Below, one piece after another: positions 1 to 10,691 of a stretch of 64,000 nt of DNA. The stretch is from NCBI RefSeq assembly GCF_001037495.1, contig NZ_KQ089822.1:3925938-3989937 (forward strand), in the 5' to 3' direction. The notes under the pieces were generated by a model. It saw only the letters and a list, made by a program, of their open reading frames with translations, was not told the origin of the DNA and made no database searches. The position numbers and the translations under genes were made by a program. Each line of letters opens with the position of its first letter. Position 1 is the first letter of the stretch. The stretch is from Citrobacter sp. MGH106 (GTDB lineage: Bacteria; Pseudomonadota; Gammaproteobacteria; Enterobacterales; Enterobacteriaceae).

Positions 1-189
1 TTCACTGACTGCCTTCACAAAAAAACGTCAACGCTAATAATTTTTAGCACAGTGTTTCATTTTTGCAACGCAGATCGTTTTATTGATAAGAAAACAAAGA
101 GAGAGGAAGGGATTGTTACCAATTTGCCCTGTTAGTATTTCAATAAAAATAAAACAGAAATATCGTCGAGTAATATCTTCGAATGAAAT

Positions 190-226
190 AAAAAAATGCC
201 GGATAGTGACCCAAGCACTATCCGGC
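190..226 (-). terminator. Rho-independent terminator of mgtA
   Basis: A perfect 11-bp stem (198-208 with 216-226, 7-nt loop) is followed on the minus strand by a run of seven T residues. It lies just past the mgtA stop codon. The stem resembles a REP half-site (GCCGGATA), so it may derive from a REP element. Nothing else is seen in bases 1-189. Confidence 0.85.
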
Positions 227-240
227 AGAGAACTAAAAGA

Positions 241-2949
241 TTATTGCCAGCCGTAGCGACGGCTATAAAAACCTTTCACTAATTGGGTCAATGTCATGTA
301 ACCAGCCAGAATCGCAATCAGCCACGGGAAGTAGCTCAGCGGCAGAGCCTGTAATTGTAAGTAGCTGGCCAACGGTGAGAATGGCAGCGCAATCCCCACC
401 ACCATGACCACCAGCGTCATCAGCATTAACGGCCATGCAGCACGGCTCTGGATAAACGGTACACGGCGGGTACGGATCATATGCACAATCAGCGTTTGCG
501 ACAGCAGACCCACCACAAACCAGCCAGACTGGAACAACGTCTGATGTTCTGGCGTATTGGCATGGAAGACGAACCACATCAGACAAAATGTCAGAATATC
601 GAAGATGGAGCTGATTGGCCCAAAGAACAACATAAAGCGGCCCAGTTCGGCAGGATTCCAGCGCTGCGGTTTTTTGATCTGCTCTTCATCAACGTTATCA
701 AAAGGAATAGCAACCTGGGATACATCATACAGCAGGTTCTGAATCAGTAAGTGCAGCGGCAACATTGGCAGGAAAGGCAGAAATGCGCTCGCCACCAGCA
801 CGCTAAAAACGTTACCAAAGTTAGAGCTGGCGGTCATTTTGATATACTTAAGCATATTCGAGAAGGTACGACGCCCCTCGATGACCCCTTCTTCCAGTAC
901 CATCAGGCTCTTTTCCAGCAGGATGATATCTGCCGCTTCACGGGCAATATCGACCGCACCATCAACGGAGATGCCAATATCCGCCGCACGCAGTGCCGGG
1001 GCATCGTTAATGCCATCGCCCATAAATCCAACCACATGACCTTCGCGTTTCAGCAACGTGACAATGCGCTCTTTGTGCATCGGCGTAAGACGGGCAAACA
1101 GCGTCGTGCTCTGGGCCAGTTGTGCCAGCTCGTCATCGCTTAGCCCTTCAATGCTGCTACCAATAACCACATCGCCCGCATCCAGACCTACTTCGTGACA
1201 GACTTTTGCCGCCACCAGTTCGCTGTCTCCGGTGAGGATTTTCACCGTAATACCGCTGGCCTTCAGCGCCTTCAGAGCCGGAGCGGTGGTCTCTTTCGGC
1301 GGATCGAGGAACGCAATGTATCCTTCGAGGATCAGGTCGGACTCATCAATACGCTGATAATCTCCCTCACGTGCAGGCAGGTATTTGGTCGCCACCGCCA
1401 CCACGCGCAATCCCTGGCGGTTAAGCGTATCGGTAACGCGCTTAACCCGACGCAGCATATTGTCATCCAGCGGAACAATCTCGCCATTGTGACGCACCTG
1501 GGTACAGACACTGAGGATCTCCTGTAGTGCCCCTTTGCACACCAGCTGATGCACATCAGTTTCTTCCGCCACTACCACCGACATCCGGCGGCGCTCGAAA
1601 TCAAACGGGATCTCATCGATTTTCTGCCAGCGGGTAGAGAGCAGGCGGGCCGATTCTTCATCAACACCTTCCAGCACCGCGGTATCCAGCAGGTTTTTCA
1701 GCCCGGTCTGGTAATGGCTGTTCAGCCACGCGGAATGCAGCACATGCTCACTGGGCTTACCGGAGATATCGGTATGATTCTCCAGCACGATTTTGTCCTG
1801 GGTTAGCGTACCGGTTTTATCGGTGCACAGAATATCCATCGCGCCAAAGTTCTGGATGGCATCAAGGTGCTTAACGATAACTTTTTGCTTCGACAGTTTC
1901 ACCGCACCACGCGCCAGCGTGGAAGTGACGATCATGGGCAGCATTTCCGGCGTCAGTCCCACCGCCACAGAAAGAGCAAACAGCGCCGCTTCCCACCAGT
2001 CCCCTTTGGTATAACCGTTGATGATAAGCACAACAGGTGCCATCACCAGCATAAAACGGATCAACAGCATGCTGACGCGGCTGATCCCTTTCTGGAACGC
2101 ATTCTGCTCGCTTTCCTGCTCAGTAACCCGACCCGCCAGTTGTCCAAACCAGGTATTGGCCCCGGTAGAAATGACGATAGCCTGCGCCGTACCGCTCACC
2201 ACGTTGGTGCCCATAAAGCACAGGGTATCGCACTCCAGCGGGTTGCTTTGCTGCGGGTCTCGGCTGTTCGCCACTTTCTCAACCGGCAGTGATTCTCCGG
2301 TAAGCGAGGCTTGCGCCACAAACAGGTCACGCGCCTGAACGATGCGTAAGTCAGCCGGGATCATATCGCCTGCCGCCAGTTTGATAATGTCGCCAGGAAC
2401 AAGCTGGTCGATCGGCAACTCTACCCAGCCGTTTTCTCCTTTCTCGTTGATCACCCGCAGTACCGTGGCGGTGTTGCTGACCATCGCTTTCAGCGCATCT
2501 GCCGCTTTGGTTGAACGCGCCTCCTGCACAAAATTCAGTAACGTAGAGATAGCAACCATCAGGGCAATTACGCCTGCAGCAAACAGATCCTCAGTGGCAT
2601 AGGAAATGCCGCCCAGAATGGTGAGCAAAATATTAAATGGGTTACGGTAACAGACCCACAGATGCACCCACCACGGCAACGGTTTCTGTGCCGGCAACTG
2701 GTTTTCACCGTGTTTCTCACGGGCACTTTCCACTTCAGCGGCGTTCAAGCCTTCAGGATGCGCATCAAACGTTTTCCACAGTGCTTCCTCTTCCATCAGC
2801 GCCATTTTCAGGCAATGTTCGCTCAGGGAAGGTGGGATCGGCGCGCTGGCAACGGCCTGGGCATTGGGCAATGGATCGCGATGCACCAGACGATGCGGCA
2901 AATGACGATTGAGCCGGGCAAACAGCTGGCGGGTAATATTTTTAAACAT
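241..2949 (-). CDS. mgtA: Magnesium-transporting P-type ATPase MgtA
   Basis: P-type (class IIIB) ATPase of the inner membrane that imports Mg2+ when external Mg2+ is low. The 902-residue product matches the Salmonella MgtA length (E. coli has 898). Visible motifs are the actuator TGES, the phosphorylated aspartate in CTDKTGTLT near residue 377, TGDS, and GDGINDAPALR of the hinge. A cation-ATPase N-terminal domain comes first and the C-terminal third is hydrophobic transmembrane helices. The start at 2949 is chosen because AGGGGG sits just upstream and the protein then begins MFKNITRQLF like its homologues; a longer reading frame upstream runs into the leader. A PhoP-box promoter, the MgtL leader peptide and a Mg2+-responsive leader precede it. 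Confidence 0.98.
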   Translation of the reverse strand: MFKNITRQLFARLNRHLPHRLVHRDPLPNAQAVASAPIPPSLSEHCLKMALMEEEALWKTFDAHPEGLNAAEVESAREKHGENQLPAQKPLPWWVHLWVCYRNPFNILLTILGGISYATEDLFAAGVIALMVAISTLLNFVQEARSTKAADALKAMVSNTATVLRVINEKGENGWVELPIDQLVPGDIIKLAAGDMIPADLRIVQARDLFVAQASLTGESLPVEKVANSRDPQQSNPLECDTLCFMGTNVVSGTAQAIVISTGANTWFGQLAGRVTEQESEQNAFQKGISRVSMLLIRFMLVMAPVVLIINGYTKGDWWEAALFALSVAVGLTPEMLPMIVTSTLARGAVKLSKQKVIVKHLDAIQNFGAMDILCTDKTGTLTQDKIVLENHTDISGKPSEHVLHSAWLNSHYQTGLKNLLDTAVLEGVDEESARLLSTRWQKIDEIPFDFERRRMSVVVAEETDVHQLVCKGALQEILSVCTQVRHNGEIVPLDDNMLRRVKRVTDTLNRQGLRVVAVATKYLPAREGDYQRIDESDLILEGYIAFLDPPKETTAPALKALKASGITVKILTGDSELVAAKVCHEVGLDAGDVVIGSSIEGLSDDELAQLAQSTTLFARLTPMHKERIVTLLKREGHVVGFMGDGINDAPALRAADIGISVDGAVDIAREAADIILLEKSLMVLEEGVIEGRRTFSNMLKYIKMTASSNFGNVFSVLVASAFLPFLPMLPLHLLIQNLLYDVSQVAIPFDNVDEEQIKKPQRWNPAELGRFMLFFGPISSIFDILTFCLMWFVFHANTPEHQTLFQSGWFVVGLLSQTLIVHMIRTRRVPFIQSRAAWPLMLMTLVVMVVGIALPFSPLASYLQLQALPLSYFPWLIAILAGYMTLTQLVKGFYSRRYGWQ

Positions 2950-3216
2950 AGGCAGTCCCCCTGCGCCAGTAAACACAGGCGCAGTGAATACATCAGGCAC
3001 AGCAAAGCCTTGCCTGATGGCAATCTAAAATCACAACAGGGACGTCAGAACGTCACTGTCTTACATATCCGGTAAGACAGTGAAAGCAGGCTTACCGGAA
3101 AGGTTTATTTCTCCGTTTCGGGAGAGGGGTGGGATCGGGATCCATACAGCCTCCGGTAAGTGAGTGAGTTGCGCGGCGCATTATACGCAGAAAACCATAA
3201 GGTTCGTGGCAATTAT
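2950..3216 (-). promoter_or_regulatory. mgtA 5' leader (Mg2+ riboswitch / MgtL attenuator)
   Basis: About 265 nt of untranslated leader separate the predicted transcription start from mgtA, the size known for Salmonella. Mutually exclusive pairings are visible. CCGGTAAG on the transcript (3098-3091) can pair with CTTACCGG (3076-3069), while an 11-bp hairpin (3082-3072 with 3064-3054) uses part of the same bases. In Salmonella such switching controls Rho access and elongation in response to Mg2+. The mgtL reading frame overlaps the upstream arm. Confidence 0.85.
3092..3145 (-). CDS. mgtL: MgtL leader peptide
   Basis: A 17-residue reading frame, MDPDPTPLPKRRNKPFR, in the mgtA leader. It closely resembles the Salmonella MgtL peptide, which is proline-rich at the start (P-x-P-x-x-L-P) and basic at the end. 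In Salmonella, translation of the proline codons senses proline-tRNA and Mg2+ status: slow translation changes leader folding and lets RNA polymerase continue into mgtA. The stop codon region overlaps the arm at 3098-3091 of the alternative hairpin, which fits a coupling of ribosome position to RNA folding. It is too short for ordinary gene callers. Confidence 0.9.
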   Translation of the reverse strand: MDPDPTPLPKRRNKPFR

Positions 3217-3222
3217 GGCGGT

Positions 3223-3257
3223 ATGATAAACCACAGTAACTAAACCAAACGTATACA
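3223..3257 (-). promoter_or_regulatory. PhoP box and -10 of mgtA
   Basis: Read on the minus strand: TGTATA (3257-3252), five bases, GGTTTA (3246-3241), then 12 bases to TATCAT (3228-3223). This fits the PhoP direct repeat (T/G)GTTTA-N5-(T/G)GTTTA at 11/12 positions and its usual distance to a -10 hexamer with no good -35. The start site should fall near 3216. Confidence 0.8.
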
Positions 3258-3361
3258 CATTGCCTGAATAACAAAGTAAATAAAGCAGACTTTGCCCATT
3301 GCACTCCACTTGAGTAAAGTTACCCTCTTAATTAAAACTGAATGCGCTACGGGAAAACAGG

Positions 3362-4309
3362 ATGCAGAATCGGCTGACTATTAAAGACATCGCCCGCTTA
3401 AGCGGCGTGGGAAAATCAACAGTTTCCCGCGTTCTCAACAATGAAAGCGGTGTCAGCGAACGCACCCGTGAACGTGTTGAAGCGGTAATGAATCAGCACG
3501 GTTTTTCCCCTTCCCGCTCCGCACGCGCCATGCGTGGGCAAAGTGACAAAGTGGTAGCAATTATCGTCACGCGCCTGGATTCACTTTCAGAAAATCTCGC
3601 CGTCCAGACCATGCTGCCCGCCTTCTATGAGCAGGGTTACGATCCTATTATGATGGAAAGCCAGTTTTCACCTGAACTGGTAGAAGAGCATTTGGGCATG
3701 CTCAGACGTCGCAATATTGACGGCGTGGTACTGTTTGGTTTTACCGGTATTACAGAAGTCATGATCGCTTCCTGGCAGGACTCTCTGGTGCTACTGGCAA
3801 GAGATGCCAAAGGTTTCGCCTCCGTCTGTTATGACGATGAGGGTGCAATCCATACTCTGATGCAACGTCTGTACGGCCGTGAACATCGCCAGATCAGTTT
3901 TCTTGGTGTTCCCCATAGCGATGTGACCACCGGTAAGCGCCGCCATGAGGCTTACCTTGCATTCTGCAAGAAACATAAACTGCATCCTGTTGCTGCTCTG
4001 CCAGGTCTCGCCATGAAGCAGGGTTATGAGCATGCCGCAGATGTCATTACTCCGGAAACCACGGCCCTGGTATGCGCGACGGATACCCTTGCCCTTGGGG
4101 TCAGCAAATATTTGCAGGAGCAGCGGATCGATAATCTGCAACTGGCGAGTGTGGGGAATACACCACTGATGAAATTCCTCCATCCGGAGATCATCACTGT
4201 CGATCCCGGTTACGCCGAAGCCGGACGACAGGCGGCTTTACAGCTGATCGAACAGATCAACGGCCGCAGCGAGCCGCGCCAAATCATCATCCCATCCACC
4301 CTTTCCTGA
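3362..4309 (+). CDS. treR: Trehalose operon repressor TreR
   Basis: LacI/GalR-family repressor of 315 residues, the length of E. coli TreR. The N-terminal helix-turn-helix (TIKDIARLSGVGKSTVSRVL, residues 6-25) is typical, followed by a hinge and a periplasmic-binding-protein-like ligand domain. TreR senses trehalose-6-phosphate, which releases it from the treBC operator. It lies directly upstream of treB in the same direction, with the operator in the 110-bp gap. The stop codon is followed by this regulatory gap, not by an obvious terminator. Confidence 0.97.
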   Translation: MQNRLTIKDIARLSGVGKSTVSRVLNNESGVSERTRERVEAVMNQHGFSPSRSARAMRGQSDKVVAIIVTRLDSLSENLAVQTMLPAFYEQGYDPIMMESQFSPELVEEHLGMLRRRNIDGVVLFGFTGITEVMIASWQDSLVLLARDAKGFASVCYDDEGAIHTLMQRLYGREHRQISFLGVPHSDVTTGKRRHEAYLAFCKKHKLHPVAALPGLAMKQGYEHAADVITPETTALVCATDTLALGVSKYLQEQRIDNLQLASVGNTPLMKFLHPEIITVDPGYAEAGRQAALQLIEQINGRSEPRQIIIPSTLS

Positions 4310-4349
4310 TCGCTTTCTGAGCGTTAATTTGTGATCTTCGCTACGTTTC

Positions 4350-4361
4350 GGGAACGTTCCC
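4350..4361. promoter_or_regulatory. TreR operator upstream of treB
   Basis: A perfect 12-bp palindrome GGGAACGTTCCC, 59 bp before the treB start, of the GalR/LacI-family operator type. A TGTGA half-site at 4330-4334 with a weak partner could be a poor CRP site, since trehalose uptake is catabolite-controlled in E. coli, but the second half matches at only two of five positions. Confidence 0.8.
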
Positions 4362-4419
4362 ATTTTTAAATATTCAACGAAGATATACTCTGACGCCAGG
4401 TCAACAACAGGGCTTAATA

Positions 4420-5838
4420 ATGAGCAAAATAAAACAAGCAGACATCGATCGGCTGATTGAGCTGGTGGGCGGGCGCGACAATATCGCCACGGTGAGTCAT
4501 TGCATCACGCGCCTGCGTTTTGTGCTGAATCAGCCTGCGAACGCCAGGCCGAAAGAGATCGAACAACTTCCGATGGTCAAAGGCTGTTTCACCAACGCCG
4601 GGCAGTTCCAGGTGGTGATTGGCACCGAGGTGGGCGATTACTACAAAGCGCTGCTGGCGACCACCGGACAGGCCAGTGCCGACAAAGAGCAGGCGAAAAA
4701 AGCCGCGCGGCAGAACATGAAATGGCACGAGCAGATGATTTCTCATTTCGCAGAGATCTTCTTCCCGCTGCTGCCGGCGTTGATTAGCGGAGGCTTGATC
4801 TTAGGGTTTCGTAACGTGATCGGCGATCTGCCGATGAGCAACGGCCAGACGCTGGCGCAGATGTATCCCTCACTGAAAACACTTTATGACTTTCTGTGGC
4901 TGATTGGCGAGGCGATTTTCTTCTATCTGCCGGTCGGGATCTGCTGGTCTGCGGTGAAGAAAATGGGCGGTACGCCGATCCTTGGCATTGTGCTCGGCGT
5001 CACGCTGGTTTCCCCGCAACTGATGAACGCCTACCTGCTGGGTCAGCAAGTGCCGGAAGTATGGAATTTCGGCCTGTTTACTATCGAAAAAGTCGGTTAT
5101 CAGGCACAGGTCATTCCAGCTCTGCTGGCAGGTCTGGCACTTGGATTGATTGAAACGCGCCTGAAACGCATCGTCCCGGACTACCTGTATCTGGTGGTGG
5201 TTCCGGTGTGCTCACTGATCCTCGCGGTGTTCCTCGCCCATGCGTTTATTGGTCCGTTTGGCCGCTGGATTGGCGATGGTGTCGCCTTTGCTGTGCGTCA
5301 TCTGATGACCGGCAGTTTTGCTCCGATTGGCGCAGCGCTGTTCGGCTTCCTGTACGCCCCACTGGTGATCACCGGAGTGCATCAGACCACGCTCGCTATC
5401 GACATGCAGATGATTCAAAGCATGGGCGGAACGCCTGTGTGGCCGCTCATTGCGCTGTCGAATATCGCTCAGGCCTCTGCAGTGGTCGGCATCATTATCT
5501 CCAGTCGTAAACATAACGAGCGGGAAATTTCCGTTCCTGCTGCGATCTCCGCTTATCTGGGAGTGACTGAACCGGCAATGTACGGCATCAACCTGAAATA
5601 CCGTTTCCCGATGCTATGCGCGATGATCGGCTCCGGCCTTGCCGGACTGCTGTGCGGTCTGAACGGCGTGATGGCGAATGGTATTGGCGTCGGCGGCTTG
5701 CCGGGCATCCTTTCCATCCAGCCAACCTACTGGCAGGTATTTGGCCTGGCAATGGTTATATCGATTGTTATCCCGATGGTACTGACCTCGTTCATCTACC
5801 AGCGTAAATACCGTCAGGGCACATTACAGATTGTCTGA
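4420..5838 (+). CDS. treB: PTS trehalose-specific EIIBC component TreB
   Basis: Inner-membrane permease of the phosphotransferase system that imports trehalose as trehalose-6-phosphate. The N-terminal EIIB domain carries the phosphorylated cysteine in VSHCITRLRF (Cys28). The remainder is a glucose/sucrose-type EIIC domain with about ten membrane segments and the GVTEPAMYGIN signature. There is no EIIA domain, so phosphate must come from a separate EIIA (Crr in E. coli). It has 472 residues against 473 in E. coli. It is followed 49 bp later by treC. Confidence 0.97.
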   Translation: MSKIKQADIDRLIELVGGRDNIATVSHCITRLRFVLNQPANARPKEIEQLPMVKGCFTNAGQFQVVIGTEVGDYYKALLATTGQASADKEQAKKAARQNMKWHEQMISHFAEIFFPLLPALISGGLILGFRNVIGDLPMSNGQTLAQMYPSLKTLYDFLWLIGEAIFFYLPVGICWSAVKKMGGTPILGIVLGVTLVSPQLMNAYLLGQQVPEVWNFGLFTIEKVGYQAQVIPALLAGLALGLIETRLKRIVPDYLYLVVVPVCSLILAVFLAHAFIGPFGRWIGDGVAFAVRHLMTGSFAPIGAALFGFLYAPLVITGVHQTTLAIDMQMIQSMGGTPVWPLIALSNIAQASAVVGIIISSRKHNEREISVPAAISAYLGVTEPAMYGINLKYRFPMLCAMIGSGLAGLLCGLNGVMANGIGVGGLPGILSIQPTYWQVFGLAMVISIVIPMVLTSFIYQRKYRQGTLQIV

Positions 5839-5887
5839 CTTTTTTTCGGGGCGCAGTTGCGCCCCATCGCATTTGCAGGAAATAACG

Positions 5888-7540
5888 ATGAATATTCCCC
5901 ACTGGTGGCAAAACGGCGTTATCTATCAGATTTACCCCAAGAGTTTTCAGGACACAACCGGTAGCGGCACTGGCGATTTACGCGGTGTGACACAACGTCT
6001 CGACTATCTGCAAAAACTGGGGATAGATGCCATCTGGCTGACGCCATTCTACATTTCGCCGCAGGTTGATAACGGCTACGATGTCGCTGATTACATTTCC
6101 GTCGACCCGGCCTACGGTACGCTGGATGATTTTGACGAACTGGTGGCGCAGGCGAAAACGCGCGGCATCCGTATTATTCTGGATATGGTGTTTAACCATA
6201 CTTCGACGCAACACGCCTGGTTTCGCGAGTCGCTGGATAAAGACAGTCCGTATCGTCAGTTTTATATCTGGCGCGATGGTACACCGGACGCATGCCCGAA
6301 TAACTGGCGTTCAAAATTCGGTGGCAGCGCCTGGGGCTGGCACGCTGAAAGCGAGCAGTATTATCTGCACCTCTTTGCCCAGGAGCAGGCTGACCTGAAC
6401 TGGGAAAACCCGGCAGTGCGCGCGGAGCTGAAAAAAGTCTGTGAATTCTGGGCCGATCGCGGCGTAGATGGACTGCGCCTCGACGTCGTGAACCTTATCT
6501 CCAAAGAGCAGGACTTCCCGAGCGATCCTGACGGTGATGGACGCCGTTTTTATACCGATGGCCCACGCGTGCATGAATTTTTACGCGAAATGAACCGTGA
6601 CGTCTTCACGCCACGTAATCTGATGACGGTGGGCGAGATGTCCTCTACTTCGCTTGCTCATTGTCAGCAATACGCCGCACAGGACGGCAGCGAATTGTCG
6701 ATGACCTTCAACTTCCACCACCTGAAAGTAGACTACCCCAATGGTGAAAAGTGGACACTGGCAAAGCCAGATTATGTGGCGTTGAAAGCCCTGTTTCGCC
6801 ACTGGCAGCAGGGTATGCACGACACCGCCTGGAACGCACTGTTCTGGTGTAACCACGATCAGCCGCGCATCGTTTCACGCTTTGGTGATGAAGGGAAATA
6901 CCGCATACCTGCGGCCAAAATGCTGGCAATGGTGCTGCACGGTATGCAGGGCACACCCTATATCTACCAGGGCGAAGAGATTGGCATGACCAACCCGCAT
7001 TTTCGACAGATTACCGATTATCGCGATGTGGAAAGCCACAATATGTTTGCCGAACTGAATGCCGCTGGGCGTGATGCCGATGAGCTGCTGGCGATCCTCG
7101 CCAGTAAATCCCGCGATAACAGCCGCACGCCGATGCACTGGGATCGTAGCAAACATGCCGGTTTTACGCAGGGGGAGCCGTGGATCAATCTGTGCGACAA
7201 CGCGGCTGATATCAATGTCTCAGCAGCGCTTGATGATGCCGATTCGGTATTTTACGCCTATCAGAAACTGATCGCCTTACGCAAAACTGAACCAGTTATC
7301 ACCTGGGGCGACTACGAGGATCTGTTACCGGAAAGCCCGCATCTGTGGTGCTATCAGCGAGAATGGCAAGGACAGCGGCTGCTGGTCATTGCCAACCTGA
7401 GCGAGACCTTCCAACCCTGGCAACCGATCCATACCGGTGGAAACTGGCGGGTGCTGATGCACAACTATGCCGAGGTCGCCAGCCAGCCCGGGGACATGAC
7501 ATTGCGTCCTTTTGAAGCTATCTGGTGGCTGCAAAAATAG
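5888..7540 (+). CDS. treC: Trehalose-6-phosphate hydrolase TreC
   Basis: Cytoplasmic GH13 alpha-glucosidase that splits trehalose-6-phosphate into glucose and glucose-6-phosphate. The 550-residue protein shows the (beta/alpha)8 motifs: DMVFNHTS, nucleophile Asp199 in GLRLDVVN, general acid Glu250 in VGEMSS, and the NHDQPR stabiliser. The start at 5888 gives MNIPHWWQNGVIYQ, as in E. coli; the frame is open further upstream into the end of treB. It is second in the treBC operon. Confidence 0.97.
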   Translation: MNIPHWWQNGVIYQIYPKSFQDTTGSGTGDLRGVTQRLDYLQKLGIDAIWLTPFYISPQVDNGYDVADYISVDPAYGTLDDFDELVAQAKTRGIRIILDMVFNHTSTQHAWFRESLDKDSPYRQFYIWRDGTPDACPNNWRSKFGGSAWGWHAESEQYYLHLFAQEQADLNWENPAVRAELKKVCEFWADRGVDGLRLDVVNLISKEQDFPSDPDGDGRRFYTDGPRVHEFLREMNRDVFTPRNLMTVGEMSSTSLAHCQQYAAQDGSELSMTFNFHHLKVDYPNGEKWTLAKPDYVALKALFRHWQQGMHDTAWNALFWCNHDQPRIVSRFGDEGKYRIPAAKMLAMVLHGMQGTPYIYQGEEIGMTNPHFRQITDYRDVESHNMFAELNAAGRDADELLAILASKSRDNSRTPMHWDRSKHAGFTQGEPWINLCDNAADINVSAALDDADSVFYAYQKLIALRKTEPVITWGDYEDLLPESPHLWCYQREWQGQRLLVIANLSETFQPWQPIHTGGNWRVLMHNYAEVASQPGDMTLRPFEAIWWLQK

Positions 7541-7556
7541 CTTGCAATTGGTTTTA

Positions 7557-7590
7557 AGCCCGGTGCGTATAGCGCTGCCGGGCTTCTCTG
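7557..7590 (+). terminator. Likely treBC terminator
   Basis: Stem AGCCCGG (7557-7563) with CCGGGCT (7578-7584), followed by a short pyrimidine-rich stretch rather than a strong T run. It sits 16 bp after treC. The next 110 bp up to the FNR sites show nothing further. Confidence 0.55.
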
Positions 7591-7699
7591 CATGCATCCA
7601 GCCTACCCTTCTGTTTTTGTTGAATAATTAATCAGATTTTTCTCACCACAATTTACAATCGGCTGCAGTGCCCGTCATCTGTACGCTCCAGTTTTTACT

Positions 7700-7744
7700 T
7701 TGAGCTACGTCAATAAAAACGTAAACATCCTTGATGCAAATCAC
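7700..7744 (+). promoter_or_regulatory. Two FNR boxes upstream of nrdDG
   Basis: TTGAG-CTAC-GTCAA (7700-7713, 8/10 to TTGAT-N4-ATCAA) and TTGAT-GCAA-ATCAC (7731-7744, 9/10). Their centres are 31 bp apart, the same spacing reported for the two FNR sites of the E. coli nrdDG promoter. They imply a transcription start near 7771 and oxygen-dependent control. Confidence 0.85.
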
Positions 7745-7771
7745 TACATATAGAACTTAAAATGCACTCCG

Positions 7772-7809
7772 ACCCAATATGTTGTATTAATCGACTACAA
7801 TTGCTACAA
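7772..7809 (+). promoter_or_regulatory. NrdR-like boxes upstream of nrdD
   Basis: Two 16-bp elements, ACCCAATATGTTGTAT (7772-7787) and ACTACAATTGCTACAA (7794-7809), resemble the NrdR consensus ACACTATATATAGTGT loosely. Their starts are 22 bp apart, about two helical turns but shorter than the usual NrdR pair. NrdR is the ATP/dATP-sensing repressor of ribonucleotide reductase genes. The remaining leader to the nrdD start (139 bp) holds no gene. Confidence 0.5.
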
Positions 7810-7948
7810 CAACATTTCCCTTCATAGCAGTGGAAATGTGGATAAAAGAGGTCTGGATTGCGAGAAGTCATTGGATAGAAAGATGAATAAACCGATGAAC
7901 GCTCACTAACCTCTGTGGATAACCTGTTCTTATAAATATGGAGTGATC

Positions 7949-10087
<2,139 letters not shown>

Positions 10088-10102
10088 TCCCTCACGGTTT
10101 TA

Positions 10103-10182
10103 TGCCCGGTGGCGCTACGCTTACCGGGCCTACAAACTGTGCATACATTGTAGGCCGGATAAGCAAAACGCCATCCGGCATG
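10103..10182. repeat. REP pair (BIME) between nrdD and nrdG
   Basis: Two inverted REP units: GCCCGGTGGCG...TTACCGGGC (10103-10132) and GTAGGCCGGATAAGC...GCCATCCGGCA (10150-10180). Placed inside the nrdDG transcription unit, they may affect mRNA processing or gyrase binding. Confidence 0.85.
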
Positions 10183-10192
10183 GTTAAGCGAA

Positions 10193-10657
10193 ATGAATTA
10201 TCACCAGTATTACCCTGTCGACATCGTCAACGGTCCCGGCACTCGCTGTACCCTGTTTGTTTCAGGGTGCGTGCACGAATGCCCCGGCTGCTATAACAAA
10301 AGCACCTGGCGGCTAAACTCCGGCCAGCCGTTTACCACAGAGATGGAAGACAAGATCATTGCCGATCTGAACGATACACGGATCCATCGTCAGGGGATCT
10401 CGCTGTCGGGCGGCGATCCACTTCATCCGCAAAACGTGCCGGATATTCTGAAACTGGTACAGCGCATTCACGCTGAGTGTCCGGGAAAAGATATCTGGGT
10501 GTGGACTGGCTACAAACTCGATGAGCTCAATGCCGAGCAAATGCAGGTGGTGGATCTCATCAACGTGCTGGTCGATGGTAAATTTGTTCAGGATCTCAAA
10601 GACCCGGCGCTTATCTGGCGCGGTAGCAGCAACCAGGTTGTGCATCATTTGCGCTAA
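10193..10657 (+). CDS. nrdG: Anaerobic RNR-activating protein NrdG
   Basis: Radical-SAM activase that installs the glycyl radical on NrdD. It has 154 residues, as in E. coli, with the 4Fe-4S ligand motif CxxxCxxC in CVHECPGCYN (residues 26-33) and a short flavodoxin-like radical-SAM core with the SGGDPL SAM-binding segment. The upstream start MNYHQYYPVDIVNG agrees with the family. A REP pair separates it from nrdD, and a hairpin follows it before the convergent accessory operon. Confidence 0.97.
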   Translation: MNYHQYYPVDIVNGPGTRCTLFVSGCVHECPGCYNKSTWRLNSGQPFTTEMEDKIIADLNDTRIHRQGISLSGGDPLHPQNVPDILKLVQRIHAECPGKDIWVWTGYKLDELNAEQMQVVDLINVLVDGKFVQDLKDPALIWRGSSNQVVHHLR

Positions 10658-10663
10658 CACTTC

Positions 10664-10690
10664 AGGCGGATGATGTTCTGTTTTCCGCCT
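10664..10690. terminator. Convergent hairpin between nrdG and the accessory operon
   Basis: Stem AGGCGG (10664-10669) with CCGCCT (10685-10690); TTTT lies inside the loop on the plus strand. It fills the 34-bp gap between the nrdG stop and the stop of the convergent regulator gene, so it can serve both strands. Confidence 0.6.
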
Positions 10691-10691
10691 G

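Noticed and set aside
3227-3246. GGTTTA at 3232-3227 as one half of the PhoP box
   Set aside because: Its 14-bp phase to the other GGTTTA does not fit the 11-bp PhoP repeat and it overlaps the -10; TGTATA at 3257-3252 has the correct phase.
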